Shown: in pieces, positions 24,391-37,200 of the stretch | How positions within the stretch are numbered: the first letter of the stretch is position 1 | Layout: the number at the start of each line of letters is the position of its first letter | DNA from: Hetaerina americana | Taxonomy: Eukaryota > Arthropoda > Insecta > Odonata > Calopterygidae | Reading direction: 5' to 3' | Assembly (NCBI GenBank): GCA_022747635.1 | Contig: JAKTNV010000010.1 | Coordinates: forward strand, 46,040,027-46,104,026 | Length of the DNA stretch: 64,000 nucleotides | Notes under the pieces: generated by a model | Seen by the model: only the letters and a program-made list of their open reading frames with translations | Told to the model about the DNA's origin: nothing | Database searches by the model: none | Translations under genes and position numbers: made by a program

Positions 24391-27300
24391 AATAATGTTA
24401 CAGAATAAGGCCTACATCATCAGGCATAGCACGATGGAGGAGGGTAAGAATTATGTGGTCATGCCATTCATTTCGGCCTGTACGAAACGATTTCGTCTAT
24501 GAAATTGCCTGACATCCATTATTGAATTCGTCCCTCTAAAGATGCCCATGTGCCAAACCCGATACAGAAATGGAAGATAGGTCGGAATAAAAGGATTATC
24601 GATAAATTCAATTAATTTTTGCAAAAATAAATAAGGTGACGTTTATGGAAGAATTATTAAGAGTCACAACGCTCAAAGAGACAACGCACAAATTTTGACT
24701 TCAAGAAAAAACGATGCCCGTGGCCTATTACCCCAAGCATACAAATGTAGGCGATCACCCTGTGGATGGCTACTCATAAATACCTAAAATAAAATCTGAC
24801 TAGAATACTGATATTCATTCCCAAATGAATGACGAAGACTTTCACATTTTTAAATCATTCCAGTTAACCATTGAAACATGAGTGATGATTAAACCGAAGT
24901 AAGTCGCCTGGAGCATGCTAAGATTTAATTTTGGAAGCGTACGAAATTAGAGCAGGATGCAAAAATAGCCAACCCACGTAATATCCCCCAATCTGTAAGT
25001 CGGAAACAAGGCGTTTTGATCTTAGAGCAGTGGTGATTGAAGCATTTGATAATGAATCTCTGAAAACGGGCTCCATGGAACAATCTGAATATTTCTCATA
25101 ACGCAGTTAGGCACATAAAGAAAATAATTTTCCTGGATACAACTCGACTCAGGATAACAAAGGGTTTGCCGTGCTCAGATGAAGGGGATTAAAGTTAATA
25201 GCTACATGGGTCATACTGAAGTTGCCTGTAGAAACAAAGTTACGTAACTTCATTGAGGACATTAGGCCCCTAAGTTAGTCTTAACACGAAATTCATTAAC
25301 GTCCTAGTCAAAACTAGATGAAAAAGAGATGATGAGGATCGTAAATTTTCCAAAAAAAGTCATGAAATTTTAGGATTATATAAAGGCAAAAAATAATAAA
25401 ATGCATAAAAGAAATTAGATAAATACCATCGAATAAGTCGTCAAAAAAGAAGCATCGACCAACGAGAGTTGTATTAGGTGGGGAAGAAAGATAACAAGTG
25501 ATGAAAGAGGGCTTTGTTGTAGTGTGAATTGCATAATAATTCGTGGAGGGAGGTTTCATCGGTAGCATCGAATATAAGCTCTGCTCAGAGAGTGGTGAAT
25601 AAAACGTGTGTTTAGTGCGAGTAGTAGAATGAAATCATTCGCGGAAAAATCTAATAAAATGAAGCTATCTATATTAATGTATTTGTTAGCAATAGAAATA
25701 ACCTTAGCCAAAGAATAAAGTGCGCACGAGATATGAACAATATGCAATAAATTTAAAAGTTTGTGCTTAATAAATAGGTGTCATTGGGGGAATCCAAATA
25801 CTGTAGTGAATAAAGGAAATGATGAGAGTAAGACAGAAAAAAATGGTTGTGTAAAAGTTAAAAGCGGTGATTGCAAAACGAGTTTTGAAAGAGCAGGCGA
25901 TAAAAACCTTAGGTTTTTTCCAAATAACTCCTTGGTGAAGGTTAACAAGATGAATGCTTGGATATACTCCAGTCAGATTTAGCTTGGTGTGTATGTGTAT
26001 GGCTGGTGCTATTATATGTTCATGTCAACCAGCCAGATAGCAACGATCTAAGTGAAATGAAATCGGTCAATTCAGTTAAATCATATAGTATTCCGACAAA
26101 ATTATCTAAATTTAAAAATATGGAAGGGAAATGCTGGAAGGGGTGAAAAATATCAGTATATACTTAACTGTAACAACGACGAGAGAGAATGCTGGTCTGA
26201 TGGATTCGCCACGTCATCCCATTCGGAAAGGGAGAAATTTTTATAAAGTGTGCTAATATGAAAAGTATACAGAGAATTTATTCTCTTTGCAACAGTAAAT
26301 GCAATTTAAAATAAGCAAAAAGCATACGAATAAGATCACTTACCAATTCCTGATTGAATATCAACGTAGTTAAGCTAAAAAAGGGAATGTTGACACCTCT
26401 TCAGAAACGAGTATCAAGTCAAAGGAACCTAAGGAAGATAAGATAAATAATTTTCAACACTTGAGTGCCAGAAAGTACACAAATATTTTGCTACAATTTG
26501 CAAAATACTGCATAATAAAAGTTTAATTGCACGTCAGACGTTTTATTTTAATCCTACGGTCATTGATACAAGCTAAAAAAAATTCAAGGCAGCGAAATGA
26601 GAATTGATATGAGTCGAGATAGGGAAGGTAGTATAGTACGCAGGGCTACTCTTCTTTCCCCGTGCCCAGTAACCACGCTTAGGGATAGAAAAAGCTGGAA
26701 GAGTAGCAGTCAAGAAGGGAAATATGGCGGGTGGCACTAATTAGAGCAGTTGATTTTTGAAACCCTTAAATTTTAGCTAGATATTAAGTCAAAGGGCTGG
26801 ATTCATTGATCTGACTGCAGTGCAGTATAAGTTGGAGAGACAAGAAATTAGGATGTATCTTCAGAAAGGTAAGTTAATGATTTTACTAAGATAAGACGGC
26901 TATGGTAAGTATCGATGTGGGAGGCGATTTTTAATCTATTGTAATCCTTAAGCAATGATTTTTAAATTATTGAGGAGAATGACAGTTTTATTGAGAGAAT
27001 AAAGCTTTATAACCTACATATTTATACTATATAATATATTTACTATGCTATATTAAACTATATTTAAAAAATATAATATACACATGTATAATAATTAAAG
27101 CAAAATTAAATATTGGGGGAATTTCGACAAATAATTTCAAAAAAGTCACATAGAATTAGTTTATCGCAATAATTTTGAGTGTAGCATTTTAGGTTTAAAA
27201 CGGGTTTTTAATAAAGAGATGATTTTCTTATTAAGGTGGTAAAAGAAAAATATGATGAGAAGGTGAAGTTTCCATGGATAAAAAAAGTGAAATGTGATGG

Positions 27301-27939
27301 TGAATGCTGAGACTTCCTCGGTTATTTTCGAAGAAGAAAGGTATATTTGATGGAAAGAACTTGTGTGGTGATTGGCCGATAAAAAATAATTTGACGACAT
27401 TAGAGTAGTGAAAAATATATAATTAAAGTGAATATAGATTATAAATACATAAACAGAATTTGTATGCTTCTTATATTTTACCATTGATTAAAAAAGACGA
27501 TAGAAAATAAAATAATTATATTTTTGTGTAATATGAAATTAGAATAGAGTGATTAAAAATTAAATTGAAGCTTGAAAATGATTCAGTCCTCGCATATTAG
27601 GGTAACTAAGGAAAATTGTAACAGACGCTGAAATGAAAATTGCAATAGTTTCGGTTAATGATATATTTGACTTTCAACACCAGTGCATTTTTATTTGTAC
27701 GAAGGTTGAAAAAATATAAAAGATAATATGGTTCACTATTTTGGCAAAGAAGCTGATCAAATCAGTTACTTTTGCAAAATTATATTTGGCCAAGAACATT
27801 TGAGAAGTTTTTTATGCTTAGAAAAATTATTTTACATATTAATTCTCTCTTTTAGCAAGAAGAGGAAGACTAGATTTTCCGATGGTAATGACATTTAATG
27901 AGGTGACTAACAGCTTAGTCTTTTGCTCCGTTATTGATT
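24391..27939. other. Unassigned, largely purine-rich sequence
   Basis: No gene is supported. The plus strand is noticeably G/A-rich between about 25300 and 27400, as in the LINE fossil upstream, so further unrecognisable LINE debris is possible. Weak candidates are discussed under rejected observations. Confidence 0.35.
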
Positions 27940-28206
27940 AATCGATAATTTGGTTGGGATAGGGGATTAAAGGAATGGAAGAAGGATGGAGAGAAACTTG
28001 ATACCGGCATTAGCTTACTCTTAACGACAGGTGCCAAAGGGGTCAACAATTAAATTCCCTATATGATAAACAGCGTAATCCACTTCAAGTGCTCTGAACA
28101 GAGCACGCCATGCAGGGATTGATTTGCCACTGACAATGTCGCCTCTAGGATTCGAATTAAGCCCCTCGGGATGTGAAGCCAGTACATTAGCCATCACACC
28201 AGGCTG
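27940..28206 (-). mobile_element. tRNA-derived SINE, old copy
   Basis: On the minus strand the head has an A-box-like GTGATGGCTAATG, then GTACTGGCTTC, then a B-box-like TTCGAATCC. The body matches the copy at 58.3 kb through GCACTT, ATAGGGAATTTAA (the other copy has GATGGGACGTTAA), CCCCTTTGGCACCT (other CCCCTTGGCGCCT), GCTAATGC and GTTTCTCTCCA. The two are clearly one SINE family, with this copy more diverged. SINEs are transcribed by RNA polymerase III and moved by a partner LINE. No clean target duplication is visible. Confidence 0.8.
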
Positions 28207-28467
28207 ACTCCTCGTGATAATATTTCAGCAGAATATGCACAAGGAAGTATCATACAATAGCTCATTGGGAAATTTATCTTAGTCTAAATTCAAACTATTC
28301 ATCAACTTGTATGCATTGAAAAGTTTAAACTTGTAAATTTTATGTGCTTTAATCTGAATTCCGCAGATACAAAATTTATGGTTGCAGTTAAAAAATATAT
28401 AGCCCAGATCTGCTTGGGAACCTTCTTGATTTAATAAGGCAACAGGCACCTGCGTTTGTATAAATGA

Positions 28468-28857
28468 CTCAGAAAGGCATTTGAACTTTTTGTTAATTTC
28501 TGTAACTTGGAACCACCTGATTTGGAGGAACATTTTCCGGAAGTGCGCAAACTTTCTCAGATGATGATCACCTTCTCCGTATCCATCCTATTTGCTGAGA
28601 GGTCCTTCTCGATGATGAATGAAACCAAGTCATAATTGAAAAACATCCAAGTTCAGAATAGGAAGTTATTCATGCTTTTTTTTAGGAATGTGAAGGCTTT
28701 GGTCGCTAAATTAAGCTGGAAATCAACATCCTTTGATGGCGAAATAGAAATCTTCATGACAAAGAAATCGAAGGGTAAACCTGAAAAAAATGAAAATTAC
28801 TTCCTTGAAAGAATTTTGCTGCCGGGCTTACTACTCAAAATCAAGATGACTTGGTGA
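28468..28857 (+). pseudogene. hAT transposase C-terminal remnant
   Basis: The frame reads HFPEVRKLSQMM, then a hydrophobic ITFSVSILF, then AERSFSMMN and TKS, a stop (28633-28635), then LKNI...RKLFML and a charged tail ending at 28857. The FP..RKL...AERSFS..N..K..L.N pattern is the hAT dimerisation domain, in which the C-terminal half of hAT transposases pairs. Only this end is recognisable: the zinc-finger and RNase H-like catalytic regions were not found upstream, and no 8-bp target duplication was seen. It could also be a remnant of a hAT-derived host gene, but the stop argues for decay. Confidence 0.8.
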
Positions 28858-29756
28858 TACACTAGGACGCCGTTTTTCATTTTGAAAAAGGTCTCGAAAT
28901 TCCTGTAAATGCAATGATAAAATTTTACAAATGTTAAAATTTTGCAATGCCCTAGTTTTCTCGCATAAATAATATTTAGTGCAGTAATATTTCCAAAAAT
29001 TCTGTCCCAATCGAACATGCAATATAAATCTGAGAAAGTCAAGTAATCATAAAATTGAAGTAGAGAGTTTCTATTAAGGAAAAGTCAACTACTATAGATT
29101 TAGGTATGCGTAACTATAGATTTTTACTTCCCTTATTTTTTTAATGAGATTACTATGTGATTCCAAAGGATTTGGAAAATCCTTGAAACGTTCATGGGAA
29201 TCAATGCAGAATTTAAATAGATTTTTGAATTACCTGATTTAAATCATATGTAATTCGACAATAGGCTTAATAAATCAAAATAATAATTACTTCGTTTACT
29301 CTCCCACTTTTAACTGATAAAGAAATGACAGTTTATTTCAAGTAATTTTTACCATACCGGATTGAAACCAACATTTTGTATTTCACCACCTGAACATCTA
29401 GTTGGTGCTGAATCATGAGCATAATTTTAGTGCAAAAAGCTAATTATGTTGGGTGACAACTTATTTGCCACTTTCACGCAAATATATATCATCTTTAACG
29501 ATAAGATATTCGTAAGTTCTTGCTGTCGAATACATTGCAGTCACTATTTTTTAAATTATGCATCCAATCAGTTTGTTTACCATTTAGCATCATTTTATAT
29601 ATTTTAAGTGTCATTCTACTGCATCAAAACAAATTCAATAGAGATAAAAACAAAGGAAAACGTGAGATATATTAAAAAATAGAAAAATTTTAGAAATTAT
29701 AAAAATATCTCAGAGATTTGAGTGATAATTGAGGCGTCACTTTATGGAAGCGATTC
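28858..29756. other. Unassigned AT-rich sequence
   Basis: I see no recognisable gene or element between the hAT remnant and the Penelope-like element. Confidence 0.5.
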
Positions 29757-30389
29757 ATATGGAAAAAGATAAAAACTTGGTTCTTTCTACCACGTATATT
29801 TTATTATACACGACCTAGTTTTCGACCTGAAAATTCAGCATCAGTGTTCTTGAAAATTTTCAACCGTTCCAAGGCATCTAATCTTAAGCCTTTTTTCTAT
29901 AAATGTGGAAATTTAGGAACAAAGTCGCTGGCGTGGTTATTGTCTTTAAGGTGATGGGCAAAATGGGAAGAAGAATTTCCGTTTTTAAAATAGGCGTGGT
30001 GTTCTTTCACACGTTCACTGAATTTCCTCCTGGTTCATCCAATGTAAAAAGTAATCATAAGGGCATCATAATGACCTAATTTATTCCTCCTGTTTCCCCT
30101 TCCTGGACCACCCTCTGTTCCACAGCCCCTCTCCCCCCCTTGACGCCCTACCCAACCATCCTCTCCAACCCTATCACCATACCTAACCACCTTTTCCCCC
30201 TCCTTTTATATACACACACACACCAATTTCCCTTCTCTTCCCCTCCTCCCGCTTCGCAAACATTTCTCTGTCTACTATATGAAGCAGAGTGTCTTCTGTA
30301 CTCTACTTGATGATGAATCTGTAGGTCGAAACCTAGGTCGTCTATAATAAAATATATGTGGAAGAACTAAGTATTTTTTTTCCAATATG
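29757..30389. mobile_element. Penelope-like element with inverted termini
   Basis: Two imperfect inverted repeats of about 85 bp bound the locus. The left one, 29757-29843, reads on the minus strand as the same TGATG...GGTCGAAA...CTAGGTCG...TATAATAAAATATA series that the right one, 30308-30389, shows on the plus strand. Between them lie a GIY-YIG endonuclease fragment (minus) and a C/T-rich tract (about 30070-30270). Two partial copies joined 5' to 5', with outward 3' ends, would give this structure, and such inverted partial copies are common in Penelope-like elements. The reverse transcriptase is missing. Confidence 0.8.
29815..30058 (-). pseudogene. GIY-YIG endonuclease of a Penelope-like element, broken
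   Basis: In one minus-strand frame the sequence reads YIG, stop, TRRKFSERVKEHHAYFKNG, then HFAHHLKDNNHA, then FPHL, stop, KKGLRLDALERLKIFKNT. The YIG-x-T-x-R-x-F-x-x-R-x-x-EH block and the later LE....IFK block are the two signature parts of the GIY-YIG nuclease found at the C-terminus of Penelope-like polyproteins, where it nicks target DNA. The two stops and the missing reverse transcriptase upstream show a dead, 5'-truncated copy. The frame runs directly into the element's 3' terminus. Confidence 0.88.
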
Positions 30390-31040
30390 ATAAGCATGTT
30401 TTTTTCATTTACTATGAGCTAGTTAAAAGATATATCACCATGAGACTTTCCTCAGGGTTTCTCAAGATATGATAGCAATTTTTTTTTAAAACAAAACGAT
30501 TTTGTGTCTGAGAAACGTATATTGTGCTTTCCTAAACAGAATTAATTTTGGAGCTTAATGGAGTGTAGTTTCGACTACTTAAATAAATTGTGTGCCATTA
30601 CCAAGATACTGTTCACCTTTTATTTGAACTGAAAAACCTTCTAATGAAATATTTTAGAAGAAATGGCATAATAGAAAAATCCCTAGTTTATCAATTCCCT
30701 AGTTGAGATAAAAATGGAACTCCTTTAACTCATCTACCATCCTTTTAGATGGAGAGAATTTCCTGCCTGCGGGGAAGTGACGTCGTAAATACTTACTAAA
30801 CCCTAACGGAAAAAAATGGAATCATTTTTTTGTTTTATTCTCTTCTCCGTAGTCTTGAAGGCCAAAATTATACGTGTACGCGGTCACGTTGTTTATTATC
30901 TGCCGCAAGCACGAGGTGTTTGGAGAAAGTTAAAAAAAAGATAAATAAACCCATCCAAGTATTTCGAGGGGGAAAAAACAATAAAATTTTCCGCATCAGT
31001 CGATTATAAGGTGGGGAAGATGGGTAGACATATTACGGAG
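30390..31040. other. Unassigned AT-rich sequence
   Basis: I see nothing recognisable between the Penelope-like element and the next GC-rich island. Confidence 0.5.
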
Positions 31041-31730
31041 TCATAAACCTGGAATCTCAGCTGCTCCCGCGAAGAAAATCTTGCCAAAACAAAAACACAA
31101 ATCAGCGCTCCGCTCCGAGCCTTTTTCCTCCGGCCTTGCTCTCATCCTTCCGCTCTCTCTCCTCTCTCTCATCCCTCTCTCCCGCCACAGCCTCATCTCC
31201 CCAAACACTCCCCCGCACCACCGAACTTCGCAAACGTAAACCATCCGAGACACCCCCAGACACTCATACCCCTTCCGACCTCAGCCTCATTCTTCCCCTT
31301 TCTCTAAAAAAAACTCCACTGGCTCAACCACCTCCCTCCCTTTTACCATCAGATCGCAATTCGAATAGCTGGCGTTCCCAAAGTCATCACAAACCCTTCC
31401 TTTCTCCACCCCCATCTCTTCTCACCCCCTCTTTTCCCCTGACCTGTTCCCCTTCGTCGACGAAAATTCCGATTCTACCTTTCCCGGACTGAATTTCTTT
31501 CCACCTGCACACGCCTCCCTCTTCTCCGCCTCCCCTCTCCCCACGCTCTCTCTTCTCTTTCCCGATATATATTGCTGTTTCCTGCCTCTTCCAACCTCGC
31601 ATTTCATCCCCGGGACAACTCTATTCCCTCCTCACGGGCTTCTCTTCATTGTTTTCCTTATCATCCTTGCCATCACATCCACTCCCTTACCTAATGTCTC
31701 CGTTACCTTGTCTCATCTCTGCGTTTCCTC
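31041..31730. other. GC-rich island 6, C/T-rich
   Basis: The plus strand is a long polypyrimidine-biased tract from about 31120 to 31720 with almost no purine runs and little of the G-rich partner seen at other islands. Open frames on both strands (31136-31492 plus, 118 codons; 31387-31602 minus) are compositional Ser/Pro/Leu or Arg/Glu/Gly products. Confidence 0.55.
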
Positions 31731-33989
31731 TCGTTTGGCTCGTCCATGTCGGCCATACAGTACCTTTATCTACACTGATCGGAATAAACGGATGTATTTC
31801 ATGGAAGTTCTTGCTGACAGCACTGGTGGATAGCCGACCAGTAGTGGTACGTAAAGGTGAACTACTAAATGTTTATAACTTCTTGAAATTATACTGCGAT
31901 CTAATTCTAAAAAAAGATTGTACGGAAGTCATTTTATTTTCAAAAGGATTCTAATCCAACCACCTCGTATTTCTGTATTTATTAATGCCATGTTATTCAT
32001 TTTAATTTCATTAAATTTTTCTGTGCTATTTTAAGTATTTTGAATTTTTTACGAATGCAGTCGTCAATAGTTATAAAATTTTCAAAGGGTTTCATGTGAG
32101 GACATAGAAGCACAGTTATTGCTTGGGCACACCACGAAAAAGACAATCAAACGTAGCTAAATTCAATTACGTTCATGCTTAAAATACAATTCGTAGAGAG
32201 AATTACATACTTCGCAAACTATATATGCTGCAGCTATGTATGTACCAATAATGAATACCATATCAATTAATTATATCTCTAATTCACCATCTTATTTCGT
32301 TTCAGCGTGCCGCAGTTCTAATGCAAGGGAAGTTACGATGCTATTTCATAAGCGTGCGTTCATTACGAAGAAGCAGAATTGTCAAAAGGGGAGGAAGATG
32401 TCTAAAAGTTTCCTTCCAAATATTTATCCTCAAAAATCATCAATCTTACGCAATGAATTGAGAAATAATTTTCATATTTCATAAGTGTCTCATGGCGACA
32501 TCATCAATTAATGCTGCGGGTCTATTTGTGCGGCAAATCGGCGGCGAATGTTTTTTCTGTCAATTTTTTACAGAGTGAAAAATTATTTAATTTGTTAGAG
32601 AGAGAAATCGTAAAGGTATTCGAATTTTGTAAAGGGATAAAAATAAGCATGAAATCTGGCGGAATTCATCGGATTTTACCCGTGAAATATATAATGTAGC
32701 ATCATTAATTTAACCACCCTCTATTTTGATCCATAATGTTGGGAGATGTTTTCATAGAGGGACGACATTTATCATATTTAACCATCCGTTAAAGTGAAGT
32801 CAGAATAGATAATAGCACACAGTTTCCGTTTCATTTAAATTCTACTTTACTCCACCCTATATTCCATCTCCACTCAAAAAATTCCTTTCTCGAAGCAGCT
32901 TTTTATTTCCAATATATATAGAAGAAGTCAAAGGGTTTTACATACAAGTAAGCTCCTCCTTGCTCATCTTTCAATGTTGCTTTTTTCTCTTCTTTTGCCT
33001 TCTTATTCTCTTTCCCGACATTCTTTCACTTCATATAGCTCCAATAAAAATGCGCTTCCATTTTGACAGAATGTTTCTTTTAACTTTGTCTAACCATTTT
33101 TTTCAACACTTTGTGTCTGTGTCGTCATAAAAATAAATGCTTTTTAGTTATTATTGCAAAAACTTTGCCAAGGAAAAATGTGTGTGACTATACCAGAAAA
33201 TTTGTTAATAAATTAAAATACTACTTCCAACATTTCATCGAAGTTCGAAACAATATGAACGAGTGTCAAAATTTTACTGGAAGATAATACAATTTGAAGA
33301 TAAGTTATTAGTTAGCTTATCTACTCGATTAATTGGCTAGTTTGTGCTAAGAAATTGTCTTTCTCCTTAACCAAAACGACTGACGAGGTATAATTGCTTC
33401 TGGAAAGATAAATCATGAATATAAAAAAACATTAATTTTCCAATTAAAAATATTTTAACAAGATTAAAATAAAATTAATTATGTATGTTTACAAAGCAAA
33501 TAGTAATCCTTTTTTTTATTGAGGATAGAAAGAATTAAGGATGACTACGTATTTCTACTAGCACCTCAAGATTCATGAGCATAAATTACACAATCAATGT
33601 TTTTTCTCATTAATCCAACACATAATGCATTTTATACTCGTACATATTGGATAAAATATCTATACTTCAGCATAGCCATTTTTTACGCAGCTACTAAATT
33701 TTGATTCTATGTACTTATTTACTTTGTTTTATTTTGTCAGGCTTAGAACCATAAGAAGAGTGATCATTAAATAAGAATTTGATATTTTATTTAATAACGT
33801 ATATTATCTGTTTCATTGTGAGACTTGTATTAATTTTCTATTTGTAGTTATTAGTTTCCATATTTTATGCAAACGGTGTGAGAATATTTTACCAGCATAA
33901 TTAGGTTTCCTATGAGAAAAGGAGAAATATTTAATCTCGCACAAGATCTGTTACACCCCAAATCCAAATAAACCATTACTTAAATTCAT
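31731..33989. other. Unassigned AT-rich sequence
   Basis: No gene or element recognised. The small open frames at 31649-31954, 32236-32484 and 32511-32699 have no visible domain. Confidence 0.45.
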
Positions 33990-36230
33990 ATTCATTTGGC
34001 CTCCCTTAAGTCCGTTCAACATGTCCATTTGTTTTCTCTTTTTACCTCACTTAGCCTGCATTGTCTCTTCTACCACAGTATTCAACATTTCCCTCAATAT
34101 TCCCCGCATACTCTTTTCCATCTATATTTGATTTCTCCTAAGAGCCTTCTCTCTTTTCCTGTCATGCTTAAAACTTTTCCTCTACTTCTTATTTCGCTAC
34201 ATTACACTTTTTACATCTTTCTCTACATCCTCCAACCTGCGTTTACCCTCTTGATTGAACAACAGAGTATCCGTTTCTCATAATACCACGCTCCACAATA
34301 AAATTTTCCAAAATATTTTATATACATCTTTCATTTTGACCCCTGCAATTATAACTTATTTATATAAAAGTTTCCATGCTTAGTGAAATTCATCCTTTGA
34401 AAATTTTATACTTTGACCATCTTGCTTTAATGGAGACACAAAAATAGGTAGTTACCCATTAGAGAGGCCAAATTTAATCTCCGACATCAAATCCATCTTT
34501 CTCGAAAGCATAAGTTTGTTTCGTTTGTTTAAATTTGGACTTGATCCAATGTCTATCTCACTAGTTCATTTTTTCACTCAGAAATGCTCTTGATTTTGCT
34601 TAAATCATTTGAAAATCTCAATGATTTGGTAAATTATCCCCTGGCATTCATTCCTACCTCCAGTCCTTTACATTACTCTCTCAAACTATCCTCCATGCAT
34701 AATATGAAAATCTGATTGGCAATAGAAAACGCTGCTTTAACCCCATTTCTCACATATTACTGCCGATTCTGTTTCTCCGTCCGCATCCCACACCTGTTCA
34801 GTCAGACAAGACGAGTTTGAAATATCTGTTATTTGTCCCAACAATTTGCTTAATATTCCGCTGTATATCTTAATATACCTTCATAAATTTAGATTAATAT
34901 ACATTGCAAGTAGCCCTTTTGAAATGATCTATATTAATTCCTATTACCTTTATATTGCTAAGTCACCCTACGTGCCCCTCTTCTTTATAAACACTAAGAA
35001 ATCGTCCGATAAGTCTTCGTTTTCCCTCTGCTGATTTTATTGATTTCTCGTACTGCCTTTACTACGCCGAAAATCAAACTCTGGCAATGGATTCCTATTA
35101 TACAACTGCTTTAATTTTTTATGAGATAAGATTTTGACTAAACGGAATCAACCGGCTTAATTCCTTCCTCATAAATGCTTCGAATGAGCGCATAAAATCT
35201 CCCGTACTACGTTTTCCTACCTGGCCCTTGAGTAGTTTTGTAGGGATGTTATCTATCCCCAGAGGCTATTCCGATTTCATTTTCTTTAATGCTTTTTCCA
35301 TCTAGCAATCGGGTGCCTTTGCAACTGAGCTATCTTTCACTAAACTTGATAGTTTATATGATATATTTCATTCCTCGGTTATTTTCAATTTGTCTGAATC
35401 TTTTTTTTCCCATCGATTTCTAATTTTAACAGTTTTATTTTCTTTAGTAATACTGTTTTATCTCATTTTCTCGTCTATACTATATTTCTACCAATCTATT
35501 TTCAAATAACTTCCTCATCCGTTTCTCATTTAGTTTTCTTGTTGAAAAATTCACATGAATATTGAAAGATATTCACTTGGCAGTACTTCCCTGCTGTTGT
35601 CTTCCCCGTTACCGAAATTTCCCACTCCTGTTGAGGGTAATCTGGTTGACCGAAAAGTTGATCTAGAGTTTTTCTTAAACATTAAATGTTAGCTATTTGA
35701 TTGACACCTTACATTTGTAAAATGTTCCCATAATATGGTGGGCCATTTTTTTATCCCTACTTTAAGATAGGAAATCTCCATCATATTTCAATCGTTTTCT
35801 TCTTTACCCATGCCCTCACCTCCTTCAGAAATTATCCTCTCCTTCGCGGTATTCCTCCCTTTTGCCCCAGTAAAACGCCTACGATCTATTTCAAACGCCT
35901 ACGTTCTATTTCATTATCCTCATTCTCTTTTTTATATCCTTGAATGAAACGTTATATTTTATGATTAGTAAGTTATGAGCCATATTCGCATACCCTTCCG
36001 AGATACTGTAATAGTGATGGGATTTACCTAAATCTATTTTGTGCATTTCTTGATATCACGACATTTTCTACAAGGAACTAAGTCTATTGTGATGTTTAAA
36101 CTAGATATATAGTATCAAATCGATTTTTTCCGTAAAGAGCTATAGTCTTCTCTACGACCATTTCTTATCCCTAAACTTAGTAGTCCCATACTCCACTTCC
36201 ATGTCTTTCATCACGTGAAATCGTTGTTGA
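33990..36230 (-). mobile_element. Old RTE-like LINE fossil, nearly full length
   Basis: Aligned by eye to the copy at 47.4-50.7 kb, this minus-strand fossil follows the same order. A C-terminal region lies at 34000-34310 (CATCCTCCAACCTGCGT here, AGCCTCCAGTCTACGT there). RT palm sequence is at 34590-34800, the GIDNIP block near 35250 (intact VGVDNIP), the EN end SEGYANMAHNLLIIKYNVSF near 35960-36000 (intact PGADADSDHNLVVMKCSVRF), and EN sequence near 36150-36190. Stops and shifts are frequent. The 5' limit is uncertain because decay is heavy beyond 36200. It is probably the same lineage as the plus-strand fossil at 22-23.6 kb. Confidence 0.8.
35873..35912. repeat. 20-bp tandem duplication inside LINE fossil
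   Basis: AAACGCCTACGATCTATTTC (35873-35892) is followed directly by the same 20 bases with one change (A to T). It lies within the degraded LINE and is likely a replication slippage product that arose after insertion. Confidence 0.9.
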
Positions 36231-37200
36231 TTGCTCAATCGTTATAAAGTGCTGTCCTAAATGAACAGTGGCAATTACTTCCACTATTTGATCATAAACA
36301 CAGCCAACATCTTTCCAGACTAGGCTGAATCACTTAAAGAATATAAAGTTAGGGCTAATAAACTTACGAGAATTCAAATAAGAATTGTGGGTAGCTAGGC
36401 AAAATATACCTGGTATTAACAAATTTAAGGTCTAATTAGGTATATTCAACGACAAAAACTAGCTGAACAAATATTTTCCAAAATACTTCGCCCTTTTTTA
36501 AAACTTTGGCTTTTATAATAAATCCCAATTCAAATTATTAACTCTAATTCCCTCTCCAAGTCTCTGCCCATTGATGGTCGTTCCGATTCGTTTTTTATCA
36601 AATTAGATGATAAGGTCTATTATCATTCTACTTTGACTCATAGTAAAACTTTCATTCGTCAGACATTCCAGTCTCTTTCAACACTTCATCTCCAATCCGT
36701 GGCTTAGAGTTTTTTACTTCCTTGCTCTCAACGTCTCCTCGGCTTTGCAGTTTGTGCAAAGATTCATAAATGTATCCCTTTTCAAATGATCATGTGAGTG
36801 TACATTTCATTTTTTTTAAATCTAATATATATTTCGGTTTTTGCTGCACAAATATTTATCAAACTTGATTTTTTTTCTGAATCAAATTCTAAAGATTTAT
36901 TTAACGACTCTATTAAATTCGTTTTGGCATCCGTAACTTTAAGGGATTCATTATTTATGCTTCTATTTTGTTGGTAACTTATTATTCTAATAAAATATCT
37001 TCATCGCATAAATTATTAACATTATTACCGTCTCTTATATAAATTTACAAAGCCAATGTTAACAGTGTGGGTACCATTTATCTATTTTTCCTATCATTCT
37101 CAGAGGGGGATATCCTACTCACAGGATTTACTTTATACAAAATTTATTAATTCATTTTATATTATCGCGACATAACATTTCTCTTTCCCTTGCGTCTTCT
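36231..37200. other. Unassigned AT-rich sequence
   Basis: I see no recognisable element. The 5' remainder of the LINE fossil could extend into the first part but cannot be aligned. Confidence 0.4.

Noticed and set aside
24430..24570. Possible Penelope-like RT C-terminus (YVVMPFISACTKRF)
   Set aside because: Only one short block is suggestive and no adjacent GIY-YIG or RT motif was found.
25758..26240. Possible LINE endonuclease fossil (GNDES and YVHVNQPDSND blocks, plus strand)
   Set aside because: Some resemblance to GGDES and QVYMPPSNH of the LINE, but spacing is off and flanking landmarks could not be aligned.
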